Shown piece after piece: positions 16,767-24,885 of a stretch of DNA of 64,000 nt (its first letter is position 1; each line of letters opens with the position of its first letter). The stretch comes from Paracoccaceae bacterium (GTDB lineage Bacteria; Pseudomonadota; Alphaproteobacteria; Rhodobacterales; Rhodobacteraceae), in assembly GCA_027486345.1 (NCBI GenBank), contig JAIXPH010000055.1:1-64000 (forward strand), read 5' to 3'. The notes under the pieces are model-generated. The model saw only the letters and a list, made by a program, of their open reading frames with translations. It ran no database searches and was not told where the DNA came from. Both the position numbers and the translations under genes were made by a program.

Positions 16767-18409
16767 GCGCCGAACATGATTTTCTCGTGATCGGGTCGGG
16801 TGCTGGCGGCGGGGCGGCGGCGTGGCGTCTGGCGACCTTGGGCCATCGTGTCACCGTGATCGAGGCCGGTCCGGTTTTTGATCCTGCCCTCGATTACCGG
16901 CTGGCCGACGCGGATTGGGAGCAGCCCTTCCCGAAAAAGCCGGGAAGCACCGGCCCCTATGACGTGGCGCCGTTGCAGCCGCTGACGCAAGAGACAGCCG
17001 ACATCCGGTCGTGGAACGCGCAGAATGGGCCCTATGTGACCGGGGATCGGCGGCAGTCTTTTGGCTATCACCATGTGCGCGGGGTGGGCGGCAGTTCGCT
17101 GCATTTTACCGGTGAGGCGCATCGGATGCATCCGCGCAGCCTGCGCATGGCGTCGGACTTCGGTGTCGCGGCCGATTGGCCGATGGATTACGCCGCGCTG
17201 GAGCCCTATTGGTCGCTTGCCGAAGCGACGGTCGGTGTCGCCGGTCCGGACGAGGATCGGCGATGCCCCCGCTCTGGCCCCTATCCGCAGACGGCCCATC
17301 CCCTGAGCTATGCCAGTCGCGTGCTGGCACGGGGGGTGGAGTCGCTTGGGGCCCGCTGGCAGCAGAATGCGCTGGCGGTTCTGTCCAGCCCGACCGAGGA
17401 CCGCCCGAATTGCAACCACTGCGGCGGGTGCCTGCGCGGCTGTCCCTTGACCGACAAGGGCAGTATCGACGTCACCTACCTGCGGCAGGCCGTGGCCACG
17501 GGCCGCTGCGACGTGCTGCCGGGGGTCGAGGCGTTGCAGATCCAGACGGATGGACAGCGCGTGACCGGGGTTCTGGTCGCGTCGCGGCAGGGGCAACAGG
17601 TGCTGACGGCGGGCGTGGTCATTGTCGCCTGCGGGGCGATCCAGACGCCGCGTCTCCTGCTCAATTCGGCGGATGCACACAGTCCGGACGGGTTGTGCAA
17701 CGAATCCGGGCAGGTGGGCCGCAACTTCATGGAAACGCTGTTGACCACCAGCAGCGCCTTGCATCCAGAGCGTCTGGGCAGCCATCGGGGCCTTCCAGTG
17801 GATTGGGTATCGTGGGATTGGAACGCACCCGACGCGATTCCGGGCGTGATCGGCGGATGCCGCTTCGGTCCTGCGATGGCGGAAAGCGATCTGGTTGGCC
17901 CCGTCGCCTATGCAACGCGCGTTGTTCCCGGCTGGGGACGGGCGCACAAGCGGGCGATGCGCGAGAGCTTTGGGCGCGTGCTCTCCATCGCCGGTCTGGG
18001 TGAATCCCTGCCGCATCCGGCCAGCCGGATCAGCCTGTCTGACCGCACAGACCCGCATGGCCTGCCCGTCCCGCGCATCCATTCCTATCTCGATGACATG
18101 GCCATCGCGCGGCTGCGCTTCATGACCGAGACCTGCCGCGCGATCCTGTCGGCTGCCGGATGTGGCCCTGTGTTCGAGGAATTCAGTTCCGTCGACGCCT
18201 TTTCATCCACCCATGTCTTTGGCACCTGCCGCATGGGAAGGTCGCCGGACGACAGCGTCACGGATGCCTATGGCCGCAGCCACCGCTGGCGCAATCTCAT
18301 GATCGCGGACGCCAGCCTGTTCCCGTCCAGCGGCGGCGGTGAATCTCCCGGCCTGACGATTCAGGCCCTGGCCCTTCGTGGTGTAGACCACCTTCTGGAG
18401 ACTCCCTGA
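16763..18409 (+). CDS. GMC-family FAD-dependent oxidoreductase
   Basis: A 548-residue GMC oxidoreductase. The Rossmann motif FLVIGSGAGGGAAAWRLATLG and the following VIEAG bind FAD; HHVRGVGGSSLHFTGEAHRM is the FAD-contact loop. A Cys cluster (NCNHCGGCLRGC) lies near residue 215, as in the cytochrome-linked sugar/alcohol dehydrogenases. The C-terminus has THVFGTCRMG and GGGESPGLTIQALAL. The usual His/Asn-Pro at the second catalytic position appears as Ser-Pro, a possible substitution. It has no signal peptide of its own and is presumably exported with the subunit-3 partner. No cytochrome c subunit is adjacent in this operon, so the electron acceptor is unknown. Confidence 0.87.
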   Translation: MSAEHDFLVIGSGAGGGAAAWRLATLGHRVTVIEAGPVFDPALDYRLADADWEQPFPKKPGSTGPYDVAPLQPLTQETADIRSWNAQNGPYVTGDRRQSFGYHHVRGVGGSSLHFTGEAHRMHPRSLRMASDFGVAADWPMDYAALEPYWSLAEATVGVAGPDEDRRCPRSGPYPQTAHPLSYASRVLARGVESLGARWQQNALAVLSSPTEDRPNCNHCGGCLRGCPLTDKGSIDVTYLRQAVATGRCDVLPGVEALQIQTDGQRVTGVLVASRQGQQVLTAGVVIVACGAIQTPRLLLNSADAHSPDGLCNESGQVGRNFMETLLTTSSALHPERLGSHRGLPVDWVSWDWNAPDAIPGVIGGCRFGPAMAESDLVGPVAYATRVVPGWGRAHKRAMRESFGRVLSIAGLGESLPHPASRISLSDRTDPHGLPVPRIHSYLDDMAIARLRFMTETCRAILSAAGCGPVFEEFSSVDAFSSTHVFGTCRMGRSPDDSVTDAYGRSHRWRNLMIADASLFPSSGGGESPGLTIQALALRGVDHLLETP

Positions 18410-18410
18410 C

Positions 18411-19490
18411 GTGTCCGTCTCAGTATCCCTGCCCGCCCTGCCGCGCTTGATCTTGGCGCGAGGGGCGCTTTTCTCGCCGAGGCTGGATTTCGTCCTGACC
18501 TCGGGCCTGTCGCTGGTCGTGGTCGGCGCGATGATCCTCTGGAGCCTGTTCCACACGGGTCTGGGGCAGGGTGCAGCGGCGCAGGACACGCTGGGCAGGC
18601 TGCTGTTGCTGCAGGTGCTGATCAACTGGCCGCATTTTGTGGTGTCGTATTGGGTGCTCTACTCGAACCGCCATGCGTGGCGGGACTATCCCGGCGCGAC
18701 GTTGATCGTGCCCGCCGTGCTTTTGGCGATCGTCTATGTGGCATCCCTGCCCCCATTGGGCGGGCAAGGGGTCCATGCGCTGGGAATAGGGGTATCGACC
18801 GCGATCTGGATCTTCGCCGGGCTTTACCTTGCCTGGCATTACACCGGGCAGACATGGGGCGTGATGATGAGCTTCGCCCATCTCTCGGGCCTGACGCTGA
18901 CGGGGACGGAGCGGTTTGTGCTGCGCAACGGGTTGCGCGTCATGGTGGGGTGGCATGTGGTCTGGGCCATCCAGACCTTGGCCCCCTTGCCCTATCTGGG
19001 CGTGTTGCAGTCCGCCATGGCCATGACCGTGCTGAACGTGGCCGCGCTGCTGGCCTTTGCTGCGGGTGCCGTCATGCTGTTCCGCGCGGCCCGGCGGGCG
19101 GGAGAGGTTGACCTCAGGGTCCTCGGCGCGTGGCTGGTGATGTATCTGTGGTATCTGCTTTTGTATCTCTGGCCCGAGGCATATCTGGTGGTGCAACTGT
19201 CCCATGCGTTGCAATACTTGGGCTTTCCGCTTCGGCTGGAACTGAACCGACCGGCCCGACTGCAAGGTGTGGTGCGGCTTGGGATGGTCTACACGCTGTG
19301 CGTTCTGGGCGGACTGGCCATCTTCCTGTTGCCCGCGCATCTGGTGGTGGATCACTCCAAACCAAGCCTGCTGTCGATGATTGGCGTGTTGATCAACATC
19401 CACCACTACTACACGGACAGCGCGATCTGGAAGCTCAGGCGTTCCAACGTGAAGTCCGGCCTGTTCGGCCATCTGAAGACGCCATCCTAG
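18411..19490 (+). CDS. polytopic membrane protein with conserved His motifs, function unknown
   Basis: A 359-residue protein starting at GTG 18411, one base after the GMC stop. About eight hydrophobic segments can be counted. Histidine motifs sit at membrane edges: LINWPHFVVSYW, LYLAWHYTGQTWGV, VVQLSHALQYLGFP and LINIHHYYTDSAIWK. Similar WPHF / WHY-QxxG / NIHHYxxDxxIWK patterns occur in uncharacterised membrane proteins of other bacteria (recalled, not searched). Such repeated His motifs suggest metal binding or a membrane oxidase. Its place at the end of the GMC operon suggests it works with, or accepts electrons from, that enzyme (inference). Confidence 0.7.
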   Translation: MSVSVSLPALPRLILARGALFSPRLDFVLTSGLSLVVVGAMILWSLFHTGLGQGAAAQDTLGRLLLLQVLINWPHFVVSYWVLYSNRHAWRDYPGATLIVPAVLLAIVYVASLPPLGGQGVHALGIGVSTAIWIFAGLYLAWHYTGQTWGVMMSFAHLSGLTLTGTERFVLRNGLRVMVGWHVVWAIQTLAPLPYLGVLQSAMAMTVLNVAALLAFAAGAVMLFRAARRAGEVDLRVLGAWLVMYLWYLLLYLWPEAYLVVQLSHALQYLGFPLRLELNRPARLQGVVRLGMVYTLCVLGGLAIFLLPAHLVVDHSKPSLLSMIGVLINIHHYYTDSAIWKLRRSNVKSGLFGHLKTPS

Positions 19491-19502
19491 ATCGTCGCGC
19501 CG

Positions 19503-20714
19503 TCACAGGGTTTCAAGAAAGGCGATCAGATCGGCCTTTTGCTGTTCCGTCATGGTCAGGGGCACCAGTTCGGACATGGTATCCACCCCGATCATGCGGC
19601 CATGCGGGCCAAGCGGTGCCGTCACGTAATGGTCGATGACCGCCCGCAGTGTCGGCAACTGGCCCGCATGGGCAAAGGGGCCTCGCAGGCTGACGCCGCG
19701 GAGCGAGGGCGTGCGGAAGGTGCCAAGCGTGCGTTCCATCGCCATGGAGATGTAGGTCAAGTCCGCGCAATCTGACTTGGCGGCATCGGAATGCGGACCG
19801 AGGCAGTTGAACGGGCTGCGCCTCAGGGGGCCGACTGTCGCCTGGCGTCCCATGTCGACCGGCTGCCCCTCGACGGCGGGAACGCCGGTGTTGTGGAAAT
19901 CGCCATCGCTGAACAATGGCCCGGAATGGCAGGTGCTACAGCGTCCGGTGCCTGTGAAGACGGTGAAGCCGCGCAACACGTCCTGCGGCATGCGGCCGGG
20001 GTCACCCTCTGCCTCTGCCACCAGCCGGTCCCATGTGGACAGGGGCGGTGGCAGGGCGGCCTCATAGGCGGCGATGGCCTTGCCTGTCAGCACAAAGAGC
20101 GCGTCAACCCTGTCGCGCGTTGCGGGGTCCAGCGCGTCCCACGCCTGCCGTTGCGCCAAAGTCCCGATCGGAGAGGCAGGTGGCAATCCGCGCAGCAAAT
20201 CAGCCTGCTCTGCAAGGCCCGCCTCCAGCGCGGCGATGGAGGTGCCGTATTGGTCCAGAACATAGGCCGCAATCTCGGTCCGGCTGAACCCGTGCTCGTC
20301 CGGATGTTCCAGCGGCACGAGCGCCTGTGACCACAGGCTGTCCTTGCCGCCGTCCCAGGTGAAGAAGGTCTGATAGGCCGCGCCCGCCACCGGCATCACC
20401 GTGCGGAACGCCCGTTCGGCCCCGGCGCGGCGGCTTTCGTTGGGAACGAAGGCGCCGTCCGTCACATGGCAGGTGGCACAGGACGTCGCCCCGTCCGCGC
20501 TGAGCCCCGGATCGAAGAAAAGCTGCTCTCCCAGCGCTTCGGCATCCGGATTGCCCGCCAGCCGATTGGACGGGTCCGGCTTGGGGCGGCTGTCAGCCGT
20601 CAGCACGAAGCCTTCGGCCAAGGCCATGATGTCGGCGCCGTCAAGGGTCTGGGCCTGCGCCCTGTGGACGCCGGCACATAGCACCGCCAAGGCCACCGCA
20701 AGAGGCCACATCAT
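19503..20714 (-). CDS. di-haem cytochrome c peroxidase/MauG family protein
   Basis: A 403-residue secreted protein with signal peptide (MMWPLAVALAVLCAGVHRAQA). Two haem c sites are present: CATCH at about residue 80 and CSTCH at about residue 260. The N-terminal LGEQLFFDPGLSADGATSC and the C-terminal FRTPSLRGVSLRGPFAHAGQLPTLRAVIDHY are typical of the bacterial CcpA/MauG family. It reduces peroxide, or in MauG-like members modifies a protein partner; which applies here is not known. The ATG overlaps the stop of the YtkA-like gene. It is the last gene of a three-gene operon converging on the GMC operon. Confidence 0.88.
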   Translation of the reverse strand: MMWPLAVALAVLCAGVHRAQAQTLDGADIMALAEGFVLTADSRPKPDPSNRLAGNPDAEALGEQLFFDPGLSADGATSCATCHVTDGAFVPNESRRAGAERAFRTVMPVAGAAYQTFFTWDGGKDSLWSQALVPLEHPDEHGFSRTEIAAYVLDQYGTSIAALEAGLAEQADLLRGLPPASPIGTLAQRQAWDALDPATRDRVDALFVLTGKAIAAYEAALPPPLSTWDRLVAEAEGDPGRMPQDVLRGFTVFTGTGRCSTCHSGPLFSDGDFHNTGVPAVEGQPVDMGRQATVGPLRRSPFNCLGPHSDAAKSDCADLTYISMAMERTLGTFRTPSLRGVSLRGPFAHAGQLPTLRAVIDHYVTAPLGPHGRMIGVDTMSELVPLTMTEQQKADLIAFLETL

Positions 20715-21097
20715 AGGGCGAAGGTGAAATCCACCGCGTCGATGACGGTGCCGCTGGTGACCGTCAGGCGCAACTGCCAGTCCCCACCCATCGAGAATTT
20801 CAGCCCCTTGATGACATACCGGCCCTCACCGAGGTCTTCGACCACCGGGCTGGTCGGCAGGCCATGACCATGCATCGCCATGCCGCCCGACACCGTGACC
20901 GAAGCCGCGGTCAGCGGCAGTCCACTGGCGTCCGTCAGGGTGAACGGCACTTCGATGAATGCGCCCACCTCGACCTGCGCGATGTCCAGCGCCAGATCGG
21001 CGAAAACCTGTCCCGCTTGGCCTGCGACCGGTTCCGCGGCCGCCAGATCCGACAGGCCAAGTGTCAGACCGATGGCGGCGATTGCCAGGATCTTCAT
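20711..21097 (-). CDS. YtkA/FixH-like periplasmic domain protein
   Basis: A 128-residue protein with signal peptide (MKILAIAAIGLTLGLSDLAAA). The mature part is an all-beta domain with GGMAMHGHGLPTSPVVEDLGEGRYVIKGLKFSMGGDW, matching YtkA-like domains. The Met/His-rich GGMAMHGHG stretch is a plausible copper site. Such domains often accompany cytochrome or copper proteins. It overlaps the di-haem peroxidase gene (ATGATG) and follows the Sel1 gene by 13 bp. Confidence 0.75.
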   Translation of the reverse strand: MKILAIAAIGLTLGLSDLAAAEPVAGQAGQVFADLALDIAQVEVGAFIEVPFTLTDASGLPLTAASVTVSGGMAMHGHGLPTSPVVEDLGEGRYVIKGLKFSMGGDWQLRLTVTSGTVIDAVDFTFAL

Positions 21098-21110
21098 GCG
21101 TCCGTTCTCC

Positions 21111-22193
21111 TCACTTGAAAACGTGGTTGGCGTTGGTCATCAGGCGGTGCGTGTGCGGCGTGGCATGGTTCGCCTCGAACCAGGTGCGCGCCTCGTCGCG
21201 GGCAAGGGCGGCCTGCTCCGGGCCCAGTTCGCGCGCGGCGATCGCCCGCAGGTAATGGGCGTCCAGCACGGCCGAGGTCGCCGCAAGATCCAGCCATTTG
21301 AACGCCAGATAGGCGTCATGCGCCACGGCGCGACCGTCCAGATACATCCGCCCCAGCAACATCTGCGCGTCTTCGTTCCAAGCCAAGGCGGCGGACGTGG
21401 CGAAGGTGAACGCCTGCTTGAGGTCCTCTTCCGATGACGTGGGGTCCATGTAGATCAGAGAGGCCACGGCATAGGCCGCATTGGCATTCCCCTCAGAGGC
21501 GGCGCGGGCATACCAATTGCGCGCTGCGGCAAGATCCACATCCCCCATCTCGCCAAAGGCAAAGAGATCGGCCACCCGCATGGCGCTTGCCAGATCGCCG
21601 TTGGCGTAGGCATCCTGATACATGGCCATCGCGCGCTTCGGATCGCGCCCGACGAAGGTGCCAGACAGGTAGAAGTCACCCACCATCGCGAGGGCCGGGG
21701 CAAACTTGCGCGAAGCGGCCAGTTGGATCTCGGTCATGGCATTGCGGATCTCGGCCGGTTCCCCGCCGATGATCAAGGTCAATTTGGCCCACATGAAGCG
21801 GGCTTCGATGTTCTCGGGGTCGGCCTTGGCAACGACGGCAAAGTTGTCCCGCGCGGCAGGCTCGTCCTTCGGGCCGCCGATTCCTTCGGCCTGCACATAG
21901 GCAAGGTCCACCCGCGCGAGGGTCAATCCCGCCTCGGCGGCCTCTTGCAGCCAGACACGGGCCTTGACCGGGTCGGACGCGCCCGCGCGTCCTGACAGGT
22001 GCAAGCGGGCCATTTCCCGCAGGGCCATCGGGTCTTTGTCCTCGACCATCGGGGTCAGGATCTGTTCGGCGCGGGCAAAGTCGCCAGCCTTGGCGGCGGC
22101 CTGCGCCTCGTCCACGGTCTGGGCGGTGGCGACGTTCGACCACAGCGCAAATATCAGGGCTGACGCGGTCAAGCGGATAAGGGTCGATGGCAT
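21111..22193 (-). CDS. Sel1-repeat (TPR-like) exported protein
   Basis: A 360-residue protein. Signal peptide at MPSTLIRLTASALIFALWSNVATA, then a series of Sel1-type helix pairs (e.g. DPMALREMARLHLSGRAGASDPVKARVWLQEAAEAG and later AQMLLGRMYLDGRAVAHDAYLAFKWLDLAA). It is probably a periplasmic scaffold for protein interactions. The start is the ATG at 22191-22193, with GGAG about 8 nt upstream, and it gives the signal peptide directly; a longer in-frame reading does not. First gene of the operon with the YtkA-like and di-haem proteins. Confidence 0.82.
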   Translation of the reverse strand: MPSTLIRLTASALIFALWSNVATAQTVDEAQAAAKAGDFARAEQILTPMVEDKDPMALREMARLHLSGRAGASDPVKARVWLQEAAEAGLTLARVDLAYVQAEGIGGPKDEPAARDNFAVVAKADPENIEARFMWAKLTLIIGGEPAEIRNAMTEIQLAASRKFAPALAMVGDFYLSGTFVGRDPKRAMAMYQDAYANGDLASAMRVADLFAFGEMGDVDLAAARNWYARAASEGNANAAYAVASLIYMDPTSSEEDLKQAFTFATSAALAWNEDAQMLLGRMYLDGRAVAHDAYLAFKWLDLAATSAVLDAHYLRAIAARELGPEQAALARDEARTWFEANHATPHTHRLMTNANHVFK

Positions 22194-22262
22194 TTCATTC
22201 TCCAAGGATGCAGAGGGCGGCGCGCCCGTTCCTGGCACCCTGATTTCCAAGTCCGGGGACCT

Positions 22263-22279
22263 GCCCGATCAGATCGGGC
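22263..22279. promoter_or_regulatory. palindrome upstream of the Sel1 operon (candidate operator)
   Basis: GCCCGATC-A-GATCGGGC is a perfect 8+8 bp palindrome with one central base, about 70 bp upstream of the Sel1 start. It may be a regulator site or a small transcript end; no regulator gene is adjacent. Confidence 0.4.
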
Positions 22280-22308
22280 CGTCCAACTCCCGCTTGGCAG
22301 TGAATAAA

Positions 22309-22332
22309 GAAAAGCGCCCGTAGGCGCTTTTC
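22309..22332 (-). terminator. intrinsic terminator of the autotransporter gene
   Basis: GAAAAGCGCC (22309-22318) and GGCGCTTTTC (22323-22332) form a perfect 10-bp stem with a 4-nt loop, followed on the minus strand by TTTATTC. It lies 18 bp after the autotransporter stop. Confidence 0.85.
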
Positions 22333-22350
22333 CTGTTCGCAAGATGAGAC

Positions 22351-24246
22351 TTAGAAGCGGGTCTCAAAGCCCAGAGCAAGGCTGTAGGTCGGCTTGTCGG
22401 TGTTGGCGGCACGTTGTGCGCCCGCGCGGGTGTAGATGCGCGAGTCGTGGCCAACTTCAAAGAACATCGTCACGTCAGCGCCGATACGGGTCGGGTTGAC
22501 CACGCCCGGAGCGGTGATGTTGAACTCTGCCAAGTCGGCGAGGGCGGCGCTGCCGCTCACGACGTCAGCCGAGCGCGACAGGTCGCGCACCGCATAAAGG
22601 CCACCGACCATGCGGACGCTGCTGCCCAGACGGCGATCGGCGTTGACGCCGAGGGTCAGGGTAGTGAGCGTCTGGCTGTAGGCGTCATAGGTCACCGGGG
22701 CGGTCACGGTGTCGGTCTCGGTGTACCCGTCGCGTCCCATGCGGCTGTAGGTCAGGCGGCCGTAGGAGGTCAGCATCGCCTCGCCAAGCTTCTTGCCATA
22801 GCCGATTTCCAGCGCGGCGACGCGGCCGTTCAGGTCCGCATTGCCGGTTCCGGCTTCTGCACCGGTGATGCCCGCCGCACGACCGATGTCCGCGTTGCCG
22901 GTGGCGCCGCCGATGGCCAGTTTCCACTGCATGCCGATGCCGTCATCCGGGCGCTTGCGCAGGTAGACGCCGACGCTGGTCATGTTGCCGTCAAAGCTGA
23001 ACCCGCCAAAAGCCAGGTCCAGACCGCGACGGTTGCCGTAGACGCCGATGTCCAGGTCGTCTTTCAGACCGTAAGCCACCACAAAAGACCCATTGCGGGT
23101 TTGGCCAAGGTCAGCGTTGCGGTCGAAGGAGCCTTCGGCGCGCGCTGCCCAACGATAACGGGCCGATTCACCCGAAGTGGACACCGACAGGCCAGAGGAC
23201 GAAATCGACGGACCGGCGGTTTCAGAGAAGTTCACGTCCACTTCCTGCTCGGCGGCGCCGACCAGCATCTGGTTGGCCTGACGCAGGGCCTGATCCACGA
23301 CGATGGTGGATTGATAGACCGACGCGGCGGTTTCATCGGGCAATGCGGGGCCATCAGATTGCGGGCCGCAGTTCGGCGGCGTGCACACCGAGCTTTGGTC
23401 AACCGGCCCGGACCCCGAACCATGCAGGTTCAGACCCGCCGCATCGGCAATCCGGTAGCCGGTCAGGGCGAAGTCACCCTGCACCGCCGTGAAGAGGATG
23501 CCAAATCCGTTCATGACGCCGGTCGGGGTGTCGCCATTCGCGGCCATCACCGCGTAGAACACGTCATAGGACTCGGTCCAGACATAGGTGCCGAGTTCCG
23601 ACTCCGTCAGGATGCCATCGGAGTCGGCATCCGCCGCGGCAAACGCCACCGACGGGTCTTCGGTGCCATCCGCGCCAAAGAAGAAGGGCGCGATGCTGTC
23701 CATGCCGTCGGTGCCGAGGGCGATGACTTCGTCGATGTCGAGCCCGCCACCCGAAGTGGTGACGGTGGAGTTGAGGTCCGGCAGGAAGGTGCCCCACGCC
23801 GTGTAGGCGGGAATGTCTGCTTGTTCCAGTGTACCGTCACCGCCACCGTAGCCGTCATTGAACCCGCAGAAGGTGTAAGCGCAGGTATCGACCGCCTCGT
23901 CATAGGCTGCGGTCCAGCTCATGTTGCCAGATGCCGTTTGGATGGTCACCCGGACCACGTCGCCCGCGTTCCACTTGTACCAGTCGGGATCGGTCGTGTC
24001 GGTCCCGGCAGGAATGTTCGCCGGGTCGGTGAAGTAATCGTCGCCATCGTCAAAGTTGATCGAAAAACCGCCAGGGTCATAGTCATACTCTTCCGAGTAG
24101 AACTGCTCGACGAAAACGCCTTGGCCCTCTTGGAGCCAGACGGGCGTGTTCGTGTCGCCTTGGGTGAACAGGTGACCTGCAAACCCCGGTACCGTGGAGA
24201 CCGCGACAAAGGCTGCAGCGAGTGCCAGCGCTCTTGATCGTAGCAT
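22351..24246 (-). CDS. autotransporter-type outer membrane protein with an EF-hand-like loop
   Basis: A 631-residue protein with a signal peptide (MLRSRALALAAAFVAVSTVPGFAG). The N-terminal ~300 residues form an acidic, Asp/Gly/Tyr-rich passenger. Near residue 205 there is a canonical calcium loop, DADSDGILTESE, with D1-D3-D5 and Glu12. The C-terminal ~270 residues look like a 12-strand autotransporter barrel, with alternating polar/aromatic strands and a terminal Phe (ALGFETRF), the usual BAM signal. A helical linker (VYQSTIVVDQALRQANQMLVG) sits before the barrel. The start ATG 24244-24246 has GAGGAAA upstream. The passenger family is not recognised. It is monocistronic with its own terminator. 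Confidence 0.8.
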   Translation of the reverse strand: MLRSRALALAAAFVAVSTVPGFAGHLFTQGDTNTPVWLQEGQGVFVEQFYSEEYDYDPGGFSINFDDGDDYFTDPANIPAGTDTTDPDWYKWNAGDVVRVTIQTASGNMSWTAAYDEAVDTCAYTFCGFNDGYGGGDGTLEQADIPAYTAWGTFLPDLNSTVTTSGGGLDIDEVIALGTDGMDSIAPFFFGADGTEDPSVAFAAADADSDGILTESELGTYVWTESYDVFYAVMAANGDTPTGVMNGFGILFTAVQGDFALTGYRIADAAGLNLHGSGSGPVDQSSVCTPPNCGPQSDGPALPDETAASVYQSTIVVDQALRQANQMLVGAAEQEVDVNFSETAGPSISSSGLSVSTSGESARYRWAARAEGSFDRNADLGQTRNGSFVVAYGLKDDLDIGVYGNRRGLDLAFGGFSFDGNMTSVGVYLRKRPDDGIGMQWKLAIGGATGNADIGRAAGITGAEAGTGNADLNGRVAALEIGYGKKLGEAMLTSYGRLTYSRMGRDGYTETDTVTAPVTYDAYSQTLTTLTLGVNADRRLGSSVRMVGGLYAVRDLSRSADVVSGSAALADLAEFNITAPGVVNPTRIGADVTMFFEVGHDSRIYTRAGAQRAANTDKPTYSLALGFETRF

Positions 24247-24885
24247 ATTGGGTGTTTCCTCAAGTAAGAATCTTGACGACGCCCACGTGCGCCGAGCGCA
24301 GTCGGGCATGCTGCCGCCGTAACAACCGGGTGCATCGCATGTTCACAAAATCGTGCGAAGCTGTGGAAACGATGGCTGTGGCGTACATTCGCAAAGGCGG
24401 TCGCTTTCGCGGCGCTGGCTTATCCTTCGAGATGTCTGGAGTGGCAGCACGAGAATGCTGATCTCGGACGAGGAGATTTTTATAACCCATGGAAGGAGTT
24501 AGGTAGGCATCACTATCCGGTCGGTGTCTGCGCCCGATTGGCGGTGCCATCACCGGTTGCGGCATGATCCGAGAGTGCCTTCGCGGCCAGTGTTTCTGGT
24601 CTCTGCCTTGGCATATTCCCCCGTCAGCGACGCAGATCCCGAGAACAAGAGGGCGGGCGATGGCGAAGGCGCGACGAACGGGACCGGCAGGCCGATGCAG
24701 CCCTTCGCCGTGCCGTTGCGCGGCAAGGGGGAGGACGGCATTTCTGACAAACGGGGCTGACCGCGCCGATGCCCATGGCGCAGCGCGCAGCGGGGGAAAA
24801 CCTGAGGGCCGGTGCGGCCCTCAGACCTCGGCAGGATGGCAACCCGCTACGGAGGTTGCCTTTGAAGCGCAGACCGGGATGTGGT
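24247..24885. other. 640-bp region without a recognisable gene
   Basis: Upstream of the autotransporter and downstream of the polyamine genes. Short open frames occur on both strands but none has a convincing start, ribosome binding site and codon pattern together. Part of it (about 24440-24520) is AT-richer. The 24802-24824 terminator lies inside. Degenerate or regulatory sequence is likely. Confidence 0.4.
24802..24824 (-). terminator. intrinsic terminator after the carboxynorspermidine dehydrogenase gene
   Basis: CTGAGGGCCG-gtg-CGGCCCTCAG is a perfect 10-bp stem with a 3-nt loop. On the minus strand it is followed by GTTTTCCCC. It lies about 60 bp after the stop codon of the polyamine operon. 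Confidence 0.8.

Noticed and set aside
22414-24237. A 607-residue plus-strand frame opposite the autotransporter
   Set aside because: No motif, composition typical of antisense GC-rich frames, and the minus strand has a signal peptide and barrel.
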